From: Meandrina meandrites
Lineage: Eukaryota; Cnidaria; Anthozoa; Scleractinia; Meandrinidae
NCBI GenBank assembly: GCA_963693305.1
Contig: OY855916.1
Coordinates: forward strand, 5,076,001 to 5,140,000
Direction: 5' to 3'
Length of the DNA stretch: 64,000 bases
Positions 29,927 through 42,140 of the stretch are shown one piece after another. The first letter of the stretch is position 1. The number at the start of each line of letters is the position of its first letter. The notes under the pieces are model-generated. The model saw only the letters and a list, made by a program, of their open reading frames with translations. It made no database searches and had not been told where the DNA came from. Both the position numbers and the translations under genes were made by a program.

Positions 29927-32749
29927 CTGTGCAATGGCAATGTAACAACTAATTATGCATACTGATTCAAACAAACCCCCACAAAGGCAACAAGGAGCTG
30001 TCGAAAAGTTTTTATTAGTTTTAGATTTTTTAGATTAGTTTCAAATCGCTTTTTTAGTAACATATTTATCAAAAATTGATAAATATATTAGATAGGAACA
30101 TTTGCTTCGTTTTTGCGCAGTGAGACAGAAAAGAGGAACTATTATACTTTTAGTCCGTACACTACGTCTAAAGAAACATTGTCATCTTGGTAAGTTTTTT
30201 TAAAAAATGGTGCTGGCCATACTATGATCCCATCCAATAATATCCAGGGCAAATATACGCATTAAATACTCCTAGTCAATCCATGCTACGTTAACTGCAG
30301 AAAAGCACTAGCAAGAAAGGCGAGCTACATGTAAGTTTTTTAAAAGGAAAGTAACAATGAAATGGCACCATTTTAATATTTGTAATGAAAATAAATATAG
30401 CATAAATAGGTAGAAGTTTATCTCAGTTTTTTAATTGTCTCGTTATGTTGTAAATTTAACTCTGTCTTTGGCGTTAAAATGCCTTTTGGGGCAAATTAAT
30501 TTGTGCAGCGGATTTTACAATCACCTTGTACACTGACATACCGTACATTTGGTTCTAAGTTTTTTCTCTGCTGTCACACAAAAAGTACCTTTTGGTTATG
30601 CCTTCAAGGTAATTTGCAGTCTCTGTGTTGCCATGATCCCTAGCAATAACCTCTGGCAATGTTAAATTGTTCTTGTAAGCGTTGAAAGCTACTATTCCCG
30701 CTGAAGAGGTCAAGATTATTTCAAGGGATTGCCGAGCATCACATTCTGCTGCTACATAAATCATAAGACATAACATCTGGACTTGTTGGGTGCGTCCTAA
30801 GAACAATAAGTGACAAGGTTGTGATAAAGTTTACCTTTTGCAGGCTAGACATGAGGATAAAGAATTATTGGAAAAGGCTGACATTTTTGTTCTTCCAAAA
30901 AGGGGGTTTAATTATTTGATTATTGTGAAAAATTTTCTGCACAGGAAGCAATCATATAAAGGGATACAATTTTTAAGGGTTTGAAATATGTAATGCATAT
31001 ACCGTAAGGTCTGTTTGAACTGAAAAATGATAATTTGTAGGTGTTGAATAGTTTGTGATGTGAGTCAGTATATACAGAGATTACTTCATGGTTAGTGAGC
31101 GCGTACGACTTTTATTCACGAGTTGTGAAGAATAACAAAACGAACGAGCGAGCGCAGCGAGCGAGTGAGTTCTTAATTCTTCACAACGAGTGAATAAAAA
31201 TCGTACAAGTGAACTTACCAGGAAGTAATTTGTTTATTATATGAGTACTGAGATATTAAAAACTTGAGTAAAAACAATAAACATCGCCGTGGGAGGGTCG
31301 CAAAGCAAAAATTGTTCACTACAACATTCGGCTTAAGCTTAATTAAGTCATCTTAACTGCAAAGAATTTGCGTAGATGAATGAACGAAAGAATCACAGTT
31401 GAACTCGTTTTATTTTTCGACTTTCCGTAAACAAACGCGATATGAATTAGATAATTAACGTGTATTTCATTCACAGAAAGTCGAAGAAAGCTAACCCGAA
31501 GTTAATTGACATAAAATGTTCCTTTGTCGCTCTTCAGGAGCGATCTCAATCCGCCATGAAAGTTTTGAGACGACATGTCAGCTTTATGTTTATCTGACGA
31601 ATGTTGTGTTTATTTTTCAAAGTCGAGGCGGGGCAGCATTCGGCCGCTCTGTTCTTCTATCATCACTGTAGAGAGTTTTTCTTTGTATCTCGATTTCTCC
31701 TCTCGACAATTTTAAAATTTTACAAAATCCGTCGGCAAAGCCATGTTAGAATATTTATAGCGACAAGTAAACTGCAAACTCAAAAGGCGTTTTTAAAAAT
31801 TCAGATACGATTTTTGTAGTGAGAAAAATCGTATCGGGCTTGTGATTGGTCGTACGATTTTTTTCACTAGTGGCAAACATCGTATGACCAATAGGATTGC
31901 TTCTCATCCGGCAAAGAGGGACGTTTTTTATTCGCGGCTTTTGTAATGAGTAAATCTCAGTACTCATACAACTAGTGGTACCTATCGGTAGAAGTGCCAA
32001 CGAGTACAACAAGAGAGAAGGGTTGTGAGGATAATAAATTTATTGTAAATGTTTGACTAAAAGTACACTTCATGATGTGGGTGTGATCAATGTACATTGC
32101 ATGTATTCGTTGCGGAATGTTTGTGGAATAAACTGATGCGATTTGGTGAAGGCCTAATGAAGGAGTTCTAAAATGATACTAAAGTAGTGAGAAACCTTGT
32201 GAAATCCATGTAATTTGAGGGTTGCAAGCCATTGCAGTTCTATGCCGCTATTTTGGAAAGGTGTCAGCTGTTTTTAAGTCCAATAGACCTTAAATCAAAG
32301 TGGCTGTGAGCCACTGAAACTCGGAAAATATATAGCCTTTGTTTACTTCATATATAGTAACACAAATAAAGGCTGCATTTTACCCAACCCCCTACCCGCT
32401 TCACAAGACTAATTGATTACTAAATTTAATATTAAAGACTCTCTGTCGACTGCGAGTGTTTGTTATTGTTTTGATTCTGGCAATGAAGAAAATCGTTCGA
32501 AAATCAAAAAGATTTAGGGCATTCGCGGCCTAAAATAAAATATACCGGTAGAAACAGGTATAAAATGTTTACTTTCGAGGTCATCCAGCTAAGAAATACT
32601 TTATTTTGAAATTATGACCTCGCGTCGTGGGGCGCGAGCTACAATTACAATTACAAGCTCCTGTCGCCATTCGCGTCATTGGTCGTCATTTGAAACAACT
32701 CCATAAAATAAATTTCCTTTTTATTTGCTTTTAGAAGCACATATACAGA

Positions 32750-32782
<33 letters not shown>

Positions 32783-33141
32783 TTTGCAGAGTTGGATTAT
32801 TTGGTCGAAATGTCAACACTGAACAATAGAAGCGAACTGATGACTACTTGTAGACATTCTAAGAAATTCCTGTTAAAAACCGTACTCACTTAGCTTAACC
32901 AATCATATCTTTGCATGTCACGCCACTAGGCATTGTTCTGTATTTTCAAATTTTGTATATCTTCAAATGTATCCGTTATTTTTGGCAGTTGCCTGATGAT
33001 TGCTTCGAGTGAAGCATGAAACTCTGAGTAGCAATAAATGTCTTCGACCAAATAATCCAACTCTGCAAATCTGCATATTGCTCTAGTTTATCTATTGAGC
33101 ACTTTAATAGCTGATGAAGTCTTCAATTCATTATCTTTTTA

Positions 33142-33225
<84 letters not shown>

Positions 33226-35522
33226 TACTTAGTGCTCTTAAAATACAAGATGTAGAACTAGAGCAATGAACATTTCGTGGCGATTTCCATACCGCGGTTT
33301 GGAATTCCTGCGGAGATTGTTTCGATAAGCGGTCACGTACAGATTCTAAATGCTTTCAGTTCGATCTTTTTTCAGTCCGAAAGAACGCACTTTTCATCGA
33401 AATAAAAATTTCAAATAATCTCAATAAAGCTTACTTGGTACTGGAAGAATCTACTGGCAATGCGAAGGGAAATAATTCTGCAGCGATTCAGTGTCACTCA
33501 GCTCAATACTGCAACAAACGTGAGCAGTTTTCACTTTGCCTGTATCCGAGGTCATCTTCTTTGTTTCTCCATTGATTCTGGGAAGATTTTCTTGAATAAA
33601 TCTTTTCGGAAGAGCCTCTGGTTACAGTCTAGGCCTTACGCAGGCGATTCTTGGCACCCGCCATGCATGGCTAAAAGCAGGCCGTTGTTTAGCTTCTCAC
33701 ACATGTGAGTTTGCGGATCACGTATCGACGCCATGAATCATGCATCGTGCACGTGCTGAACAAATGAGTAGCGCGCTGATTGGCCACAACTATGACAAAT
33801 TGTGCACGTGCTGAACAGTTTCTGCTCAACAGATTGGCTAAAAACATCAGACATTGTGTCGTCACGATCTACCTTACATTACATTACATTACCTTACATT
33901 ACATTACTTACATTTCTACATTTTGGAGCGTTTGTGAGATTTTTTCCGCACATACAAATCTTCTCACGGCTCTATAATCTGCCGCCTCGTCAGGCCTTCT
34001 GGTCTTCCAGAAGGCCTGACTCGTTGGCAATAAGTGTGTATATTGGTTTTTAAACCAATAAGTTGATTTAGTTTAAACAACGAGTGTAACCGAAAGTTCT
34101 CTTTTTATATGTATATTCTATATAGCATTACATGCAGGACGAGATATGTTGTTTAAACTAAATCAACTTATGAGCACGTTCTACATCTTTTGTGCGTATA
34201 AATTACTTTGAAGGTGATTAAAATATTTACTTACCAAGATTTCCGGAATTTTCTGTTTCACCTCCAGTTGTTCCAGGATTGCCACTCAAGCTACCATGAT
34301 ACATATTATGATAGTTTTCACAAAACTTTTGCAGTTCACTTGGACAGGATACTTTTTGCTGTACATTTACACCATACGTTACTTTGGTCTGTCCCAAAAT
34401 GATGTTATTTTGCGACTTGAGCGTTACATTAATCACAGCTGGTACAGGTGATTCTGCTCAAAAGTCGAAAAAAAAAAACAAAGTAAGATTTAATCATAAC
34501 AGCCCGAAAAAAAAAAGATACCGAAAAGTTCCCAAGGTAACGTGAAGACCCTCGATACGTTCGGATTTACCAGCCTTTCCCAATCGCTACTAAAACGTGT
34601 ACCACTTGTGGATTGATCCATCTCAATAAATTTTTAAAAAACTTTTCTTCAGCCCATTGAAATAAAACAGACAAAAACTTTCTTAGAGTAGTTTCTAATA
34701 CATCAGAACATAGCAATATTAATTCATCCAAAAATCCCACCAGATCTGTTCGGTACATGTACAACTTGTTGTTTCTGTTATTTCATTATTTTTTCACAAT
34801 TTTTAAGGCTGGTCAACAGTTATAGTCTAGTGATAATTTGGGAATGAAATAGAACGTATTAGCGATCCGATTTCAAGGACGTTCGTGACTCATTTTCGTC
34901 ATTTCTTCTATTTGAAAATTCTTATTTACATTCTTATCAGAAATCCAAATTTTTAGACGAAGGATTTTATACATTCCGTACTTTGGTTAAAAATATATTT
35001 GAATTAATCGCCTCCCTCAAAAAATCGCTTTACACTACCTGGAAAGTAACCAAGCCAGGAGCCATCTTCCACCTTTTTCAGTTCTCTAGTGCCTAACCAT
35101 TCAAACGTTGCACGTACTGATGTAACTGCTGAAGGTAGAGGGGGAGTGAAAGTAAAAATAATAGGTCCTCCTCCCTGTACGCAAAGAGAAAATAAGTAAC
35201 CATGAGACGTTTGCATCGGGGAGCCAACAATTTACAAGAATGCGGAAGGTGTTTATGACAACACAGGACCTTATGTTTAGTGTTCATGCTAGGGTATTTG
35301 CAAACCCCAAACGCGACTATCCATCACTATTCGCCATTAGTATCACCCAACTAGTGGACTAATGCAAATCCTGCATTTTGACTGGCTATGCTACTAGAGG
35401 ACTATTAGTAATAGTCATGCTATTGATGCTTTCTTTCGTTTTATTCCCCAATAAATCTTTCTTCAACTTGCATTTGCTAACTATATTATTACTTTTTCTG
35501 TCAGACTAGTTGGGTGATACTA

Positions 35523-35556
<34 letters not shown>

Positions 35557-38500
35557 GTCAATAGCCCGACTATTCGTACTATTCGCAATTCGAGTTTTCC
35601 AGACACTCGTTCGGGCTAAGAGATCCACTTGTCACCAAGAAAGAGAATGTGTAGTTATTTTTTTGTTTACTATATCAAATATAGCCAAAAGAAACGCCAA
35701 CCCGTGGGGCAATGTCACCAACGAGAATAATAAGAATCCCAAAACATATTTTAACAGTCGTGTGAATCACGTGGAATAAAAATGCAAGTCAGTATACATT
35801 TTTTTAAAAACAGTCTTATAATTCTTATAACACGCGAAAACCCTAAAAACTTCATAAACACACACAGAAAAGCACTAAAAAGTTCCAACTCAGCATGGAT
35901 TAATGTTGTTTGCACAGGAAGGAACTTTGCAGAAACATGGCTTTCCATATGCCCTTAGTTCGCAAGGTATTGTGGTAAAACGTACAGCCGCTAACTTTTC
36001 CGTACGGTGGATCCTGGCCACACTGTGCAAATCTTCAGATTTTTCGGATTATAAAAAGCTTAATAATATATATTTAAAAGCGACTCTTTTTAAGGATAAT
36101 TTATCGATTTCTTGTGATATCTTACGTGCTGTTTGTTGCAACGATAGGTAACTATTTTCTTTGCCATTCATTTATTTAGTGCAAACCGATAAATTATGTG
36201 GTTATGTTCCAAGTTTCTGTTTGTCTTCATTTATCCGCTATTCTAAAAAAAACTGGAAATTTGAATAATTCATTTCCAGACTTTTGATTGGATATCAGCC
36301 AATTTCCACGTCTGACAAAAATGGCCGACAAACAAATCATCTCCGTGGTAAGTAACACATCTTACAAATGAAAATCCTTTTACGTTTGGTCAAACAAAAC
36401 TTTCTAGGGAAGGATGAAAATGTTTACCTGTAAATTACTGTAATTTGGGTTGCCGATAATGTCAAAATGAAAATAATCTTGTAACCATTGCAACAAGGAA
36501 GACATGTCTGTGACATCTGCAAGAGAGTAAAAAAAAGATTGCGACATGTAGTTTCTGTTCAATCCAGAAGTTAAATGCTTAAGGGGTTAATTAATCAGGT
36601 TTCCCAACAAGTGAATTTTCTAAGATAACCTCTGGTTAAGTTATTGAATCAGTTATGGTTTGTACTATATTATTTCTGAATAGAATTTGAGTCTTGAAGG
36701 GGGATTAGGCTTGACTGGATATTTGGCTGGATATTTAATACAAAGTGCGACAGACTGTGTTATTACAAACCAGAGCAGCCTGTTATTACAACAACAACAA
36801 CAGAAATTTATTGAGGTATTTCCATAAAAATACATAGTATTACCAACTTACACTATAAAAAAAGATATATAAAAATTATATAGAATAAAAAACAAAAACA
36901 AAATGCGATTTCCTAAAAAAAACAAAAGCAGCAGTTGATCGACAGCAGGATCAATGCTTTTACCAAGAAATAGATTCTTGCCTACAAGTCGAGGTAACAG
37001 AGCGCCGGAAACGAGAAGCGAATGACTTTTAGAAAGTAGTACGCAGCGTATGTGTTGTAGGTTAAATTGGTTTTCAGGTTAAATCTGTTTCCAGCCTAGT
37101 TTAATCTGTTTCAACCTGAAGATAACACAGGGGCACCCAACAGACCGTTTCGGTGAATATCTGTTCGGAAGACCTTTAATCGCCTACGATTTTCGGATTA
37201 AAGAGTGATGAAAAACAGGAGATTTCCTTAGCTCAAACTTTCGTGACTGTTGTTTTCGGAGAGAGAAAAATGCCGTTTTGGGTACGAAAATAGGCCAGCT
37301 ACGATTTTCGAGAAGGAATTAGCGGCTCTTAAATTAGGTTAAAATATTTCGTTCCCTAAAATTTGAATGTCCAGCTAGCGTATCCGAAAAGATACCCTTT
37401 TCTTAGCGCTAAAAAATAAGGCTTTTAATCGCACAAAAAAGACACTAATAACGTGAAAACGGTGCTGCAACACCTATAGTAAAATTTTCTCGTTGGGTGC
37501 CCCTGATAACAATTCATTGGAATTCCTTTTAATAAATTTAAGTTCTTTTATGCCATTGCAAAAGTGTTATCTTCAGGTTGAAGCAGATTATTCTTCAGTT
37601 GAAAGCAGATTCAAATCCAAAATCATATCCCAACCTTTTGAAAATTCGGGCTCACTTCCAGAAATCCCACTGGAAGTGGCATTGTTGGTTGAGGAAAAAA
37701 CTTCATCTGAACTGTCAGACATCTGCCATGAAGGAAAACAAATGCTACAAAATTATGACGGTTCTACACAGTCCAACCTCCCAAAATTCTATATCGTTAC
37801 TAAACGCAATATCGCTAGATGCAATTCATGTAATAAGAAAATAGCACTTGGCGCTTTGTGTAATGCTTGAAAATACTTTGCAATGGGTAAGGTAGTGCTT
37901 ACACTTTGATCGATCAATACTGCATAAAAGTGGTATTAAATGTCTTAAATCATAAATCAAAGATTTTCGAGGATTGTCCAAAGATTTTGGAATTCCTGTT
38001 AAAGATAACGCTATCGTTAGGGTTTGAGGTCAATGAGTCAGTCTGAACACTTGAGGCATGGTGAAAACAATATAAATTTGGTCCAAAACAAGCAGATGTA
38101 CAGCCTATCTACTATTAGCTGGCGTAGCAGTCGTTTCCTTTCTGAGAGGCACGAAAGGGATCGGCAAAACGAAATGAAAATAGATGATGATGACGATGAT
38201 GATTATAGTGTTCCCCTCTCCTCTCCACTCTTACGATCAGTTTTTGTCCTGCGTCGCACCCCTCGGAAAGGAAACTATTTGCATCACGCTTATCAACTGT
38301 AAGTGAGTTAGTGCTTTGATTAGAGTTGACTGATAATATTTAATGAAACTAGTTCTTCCTTTTTGAAAAAAAAAAACACCTTGTGCAGCAGGTTAACAAC
38401 CTTTCTTTCTTAGTAGGCAGTATTACCGAGCATAAGTATGCATCAATTAATATAATAGTAGTTTTTAAGTATTGTATTAGTAAGTAGTAATAAGTGCAAA

Positions 38501-41500
38501 AATAGTGAATGCAGTTGTCAGTGTTGTAACTGTTTTTTCTTGTCGTTAGCATTGTTCGTTTAATTGTAAGTATAGTGTAAGTAGGAAAGTTCTATGAGCG
38601 TGGTAATTTTTTTTTCCTTGTCGTTAGTCTTGTCATTGTCTACTATCTTGTAATTATTATTTTTTCTTTTTTATTGTATGTGGTGTCAAGTAATTGATTA
38701 AATAAAAAAAAAAAAGTATTACCGAGCAATATCACTGACGGAATTGTATTTCAAATTTATCTCACCTGGTTTGTGTAAGTAGCAATTGAGATCATTTCGT
38801 CATCACCACCTTAAAAACCAACAGAATATTAATCATCCTTAAAACTAAGCTATACAAGTCACATAGCTATACAAGTCACATAACTATTGTCCCAAAAAGG
38901 CTGTTTCTTGTAAGTTACCTTGGAGAATGTTAGTAGAACTAAGTTCTGTTTCTGACTGACTTGACGCCTGAAGAAAACAACAGAAGAGTATTGAAATTTT
39001 CATTGAAGTTGTGGTGGAATTGCACTCATTGCATCTTCGTACTTTGATTATTGTTGACTGATAATACAAAATGAAATCGAAAAAGATAACCTTTCACAAC
39101 GGGTTAACAATCTTCCTTTCTAATAATGCACTATGCAGACAAACAACAATTATAAATAGAACTTTTATACTCGATTTGGTGTATTTTATCATTATATGAT
39201 AGTTTTTTTTTCTTATGATATAGTTAGGAATTTTTCTATGTTTGAACTTCTGCTAAATGTACATAACACAAGTAATTCACCTTATAGCTGCTAGTTGTCA
39301 TTTTACTGAAATAAACGGTGTATCTAAGTAGGCATTAATACTGAGCCAACTGTCACTGACGGAATTGTATTTCAAATTTATCTCACCTGGTTTGTGTCAG
39401 TAGCAATGGAGTTCATATCGTCATCACCACCTTAAAAACCAATAGAATTGTTCATCTTAAAAACTACGCTAAACATTAGTCATATAACTATTGTCCCAAA
39501 AAGACTGTTTCTCGTACGTTACCTTCGAGAGTGTTAGTAGAACTCAGTTCTGTTTCTGACTGCAATGACGCCTGAAGAAAACAACAGAAGAGCCAATGAT
39601 TTAGAAGTGTATGAAACATTTGTTTCGGCTTAGATGAATTGAATCGCCAAAATATTGAAATAACTCTGGAGTTGTGGTGGAATTAATTGCATCTTCCGAC
39701 AAATGAGCCGGAGAGGCGAAATGACTGTGAAATTTTTTCCATCATCATAACACAACCAACATTAATTTATGTTAGTATTCAGACACATGCACATGTACCT
39801 CATCCTCTAATATGTAAAGGGCTGAATTCCACTTTAGTTTGTCCAAAATGGTCTTTCCATCCCAGATACGTGGAGATCCGTGAAACTCAAATCTTTTGCA
39901 CTGGTTACTCGATTTCACAGCTGCACAAGTAAAGCTACAGAAACAAAAACACATCAGCACTCACTTATCATATTAGCTGTACATTTATACAGAGCATGCA
40001 AAAAGGACTAAATCATAAAAAAGTATATCATATTTTTGGTTCTTAAAATAGTGACGACTCAAGGACCAAGATCTACTCACGGCATGGGCATTTGCTGATT
40101 AGCATTATTTTTAAATTGCGAAACACTTTTAAGAAACATACATGGATCAATGCATCTGAAAAAAATCTGAAGGTCTGCCTTACCTCCTACTTTTCAAGTA
40201 AGGAAAGATCTCTTGAAGTTTTTTCTTTACCATGTCTTCCGACATGCTTGCATGAAATTCTACTTTGCTTTTGTACTGTCCTAAATGAGGTCTTCTTTTT
40301 AATGTGCTTCTTTCACCATCAGTTGGCATGAAAACTTCGCCATCTTCTCCTCGAAAATCACAATTCTTGAGTAACAGAACATTAATTTCTTTGACTAACT
40401 GATCTGGAGGTTTCTTGGGTATTGACGCATCCATTATACTACTAGCAACTGTTTCCTGAAAATGACAGAAGACTGATTTGAACAACAGATATGATTGATT
40501 TACTCGGTATAACGCAGTAGGCGTTAATTTGGGAAAAATACTATTCATGGGCGAATGTTTTCTACATTCTTAAGTGTTCTCTCTCACGAAAAAGTAAATC
40601 CTAAATCCAATTTACATGTTATACGACAGTAAAAAGACATGGCCTCAGGCAAGGATGAAACAATCCTATTTATATATTCTGATAACCGCTTTTTGACCCT
40701 AAAATTGAATGGAACCATGACAAAACTCCGCAAAACAACTGCGTGCTGGCAACATTGTAAGTATGTGAATTAATGAATGAATGGTTGCTACAAAAGTATT
40801 TCGACAGCAACAAATTTCATAGCTTCCTGGTTACACGTCATAACATCACGGGTGACAAATTTTTGGCGCGAAATTTTAGCGTTAATTTCAAATTTCAAAT
40901 GTGAAATTAAAAAAAAATAGGCATGGCAACGTTTTTTGGTCTCAGTGCCAAGATGGCATCCAGGTTTAACAATGTTTTTAAATTATATAAAGTTCGCTTG
41001 AATTTCATCTAGGCCAGTTTGCCTTGGCCATGTAATAAACTTTTGATGATAGCTTATATTTCAAAACGTCAAAACACAAAGCCAGATACATAAATGGTAT
41101 CGAGCAGATTTCAGTTTTCAATTCATTCATGACGAACTATAGCCCATAATGTAATGAGTATTCGACAGTTGACTCAGCTTTGAGAAATTTAATAAACAAT
41201 TTTGGCGAAAAAATCAGAAAATTGCAAACTTTATCCAAAATGTATGCTTTTAACTTTTCAAAGCTTGGAGATCTGGATTCGATAGACAAGTCAGAAACCC
41301 ACGATTGCAAGCGTAATTTGTCACTCATGATGTTAAAAGGTAATCAAATGGTATACTCGTGAAATAAGGAAATAATTTCACTTGCGTTTTGTCCAGAATT
41401 TTGACGAAACGCGCGTGAAATTTTTTCCTAACTTCACTCGTCGTCATTTGATTACCCACACTAATACTCGTTCAACATGTGACTGGAAGGACACGTGACT

Positions 41501-41600
41501 GGAAGACAGCCGATGCGCCGAGGACATTTTACAGCTAAAACTCTCGAGATATGGAATATCTTACCTTTAAAGTCTTGAAAAGAATGATTTTTCTCTGGAT
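27351..41600 (-). CDS. Upper copy (U) of a DBB/ankyrin adaptor-like gene (multi-exon span)
   Basis: Module order N-module, linkers, DBB/TIG-like, ankyrin-type, helical, acidic, C-terminal. Exons in transcript order: 41600-41565, 40455-40184, 39934-39799, 39571-39523, 39430-39387, 38967-38919, 38809-38766, 37722-37635, 36516-36428, 35174-35039, 34453-34235, 30796-30589, 29926-29832, 29536-29402, 28963-28859, 28674-28201, 28014-27872, 27489-27351. No stops within exons and all junctions in phase. A 5' untranslated exon ending at donor CAAG|GTAAGA (43020) is likely. Vertebrate BCAP/BANK have an N-terminal TIR domain, and I see none here. If the family call is right, this is a cytoplasmic adaptor in receptor signalling. 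The exact 3' end is unresolved. Confidence 0.6.
28999..29020. repeat. (CAT)n microsatellite
   Basis: Seven CAT/ATC triplets in an intron of U. Confidence 0.85.
30589..30796 (-). CDS. Ankyrin-type exon of U
   Basis: 208 bases, phase 1 in and 2 out. It encodes [20 protein letters not shown], then [19 protein letters not shown], then [20 protein letters not shown]. The second half is a standard ankyrin helix-loop-helix (LP-x-x-IA-x-x-x-GN). Joins in frame to the DBB exon (GNL|G). Reading past the donor meets a stop at 30555, allowing a short alternative end. Confidence 0.7.
30797..34234. other. Large intron of U, repeat-rich
   Basis: No exon. It contains a fold-back region (about 31107-31135 with 31177-31205, ACGACTTTTATTCACGAGTT-like, around a GCGA repeat), (TA)n tracts at 32748-32780 and 33143-33222, a 291-bp inverted-repeat element (32781-33071), an (ACATT)n tract at about 33873-33913, a perfect 14-bp-stem hairpin at 33989-34020, and a 22-bp inverted repeat (34060-34081 / 34148-34169). 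Confidence 0.6.
32781..33071. mobile_element. 291-bp element with perfect 29-bp inverted ends and a hammerhead-like core
   Basis: The ends read inward GATTTGCAGAGTTGGATTAT..., exactly inverted over 29 bases (32781-32809 / 33043-33071), and abut a (TA)n tract on the left. Near the right end, CTGATGA (32993-32999), a perfect 6-bp stem (TGCTTC / GAAGCA) and GAAAC (33018-33022) resemble a hammerhead ribozyme core. Penelope-like elements and some other retroelements carry such ribozymes; that link is an inference. Confidence 0.45.
34235..36516 (-). CDS. DBB/TIG-like exons of U
   Basis: Exons 36516-36428, 35174-35039 and 34453-34235, phases 1-0, 0-1, 1-1. They encode [40 protein letters not shown] then [19 protein letters not shown]; and [51 protein letters not shown], then a Gly/Thr/Asn-rich linker. 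Strand pattern, order and the direct junction to an ankyrin exon resemble the DBB domain of BCAP/BANK/Dof. The third exon is 30 bases longer than in L because of the [12 protein letters not shown] insert. Confidence 0.55.
36783..36990 (-). repeat. Probable LINE 3' end with (GTT)n tail
   Basis: On the minus strand it ends CCTCAATAAATTTCTGTTG followed by (TTG)n, the usual form of CR1/L2-type LINE tails. No coding part is present. Confidence 0.35.
37128..37505. mobile_element. 378-bp TIR element with ATAACA duplication
   Basis: Ends CAGGGGCACCCAAC are exact inverted repeats, flanked by ATAACA at 37122-37127 and 37506-37511. Inserted in an intron of U just downstream of the acidic exon 37722-37635. 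Non-coding. Confidence 0.75.
37635..39571 (-). CDS. Linker exons of U, including an in-frame duplicated pair
   Basis: Exons 39571-39523 with 39430-39387 ([31 protein letters not shown]), 38967-38919 with 38809-38766 ([31 protein letters not shown]), and 37722-37635 ([17 protein letters not shown]...). The first two pairs are tandem duplicates, each 93 bases (31 codons, phase 0-0), so either or both can be included. Acidic, Ser/Thr-rich and probably disordered. Confidence 0.6.
38433..38714 (+). mobile_element. 282-bp poly(A)-tailed retro-insertion with 14-bp TSD
   Basis: AGTATTACCGAGCA is repeated at 38419-38432 and 38715-38728. The insert ends in TTGATTAAATA followed by poly(A), the signature of target-primed integration by a LINE. 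No coding frame; a 5'-truncated LINE 3' end or a SINE. Exact TSDs indicate a young insertion. Confidence 0.75.
39799..40455 (-). CDS. N-terminal module of U (40455-40184 and 39934-39799)
   Basis: 272- and 136-base exons joined in phase 2 (AG|C). The product has a probable start [20 protein letters not shown], then [51 protein letters not shown], and in the second exon [19 protein letters not shown] and [12 protein letters not shown]. Same layout as L, with conserved [23 protein letters not shown][DN]GKTI and [10 protein letters not shown]. Looks like a beta-grasp-type domain; I do not assign a function. Confidence 0.6.
41565..41600 (-). CDS. Possible small upstream exon of U
   Basis: 36 bases between CTGTTGCAG and GTAAGAT. 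Open in the phase needed by the next exon. It could equally be part of the 5' UTR if the ATG in 40455-40184 is the start. Confidence 0.4.
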
Positions 41601-42140
41601 CTGCAACAGAAAAATACCGTTATGTTAGAACACGCGAACGCAATAACTTTGTGCTTGAGCAAGTTTAACGGACAATATGCGAATGAATACACCCGCAAGG
41701 CATGTACAGTCTACACCACATGTACTAAGACCCGAAAACGAAACGAAATGATTGTATAAAGTGCTGCCCTATAAACCAACAAATAATAGCTAATCGCAAG
41801 CAAACCGGGGTGAAACCAAGCCGCGGTAAAAGCGAAGCGTTTCGCTTCCTTTTGTTTCGGGTTTTAGTATATGCTTACCTACCTATTTTCTGCGTTTGGA
41901 TTAGTTTTTCAACAACCTTAGTTTACTTTGTTCACCGTGGATTTTGACACTGAAAATTGTATCACTTAAAAGCTGAGCCAAAATGCAGTATACTGCTTGG
42001 CTAAAAACTGACAAATCGGTTTCATTGTCCGCGAAAGAACTGTTCCATGATCAAATGCCGTGTTGTCACACCACGCGGCGTATAAACGTGTGCAAAATAT
42101 AATTGCCATTTAACAGGCCTTATATAAATTTATTGCTTAA

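Noticed and set aside
32748..33222. (TA)n tracts as regulatory TATA elements
   Set aside because: Long simple repeats in an intron without associated transcription signals.
14491..36516. NF-kappaB or CAMTA reading of the TIG-plus-ankyrin arrangement
   Set aside because: No Rel homology domain or CG-1 domain was found, there is only a short ankyrin segment, and the YYGDQVGDVL-type motif after the TIG-like strands fits the DBB family better.
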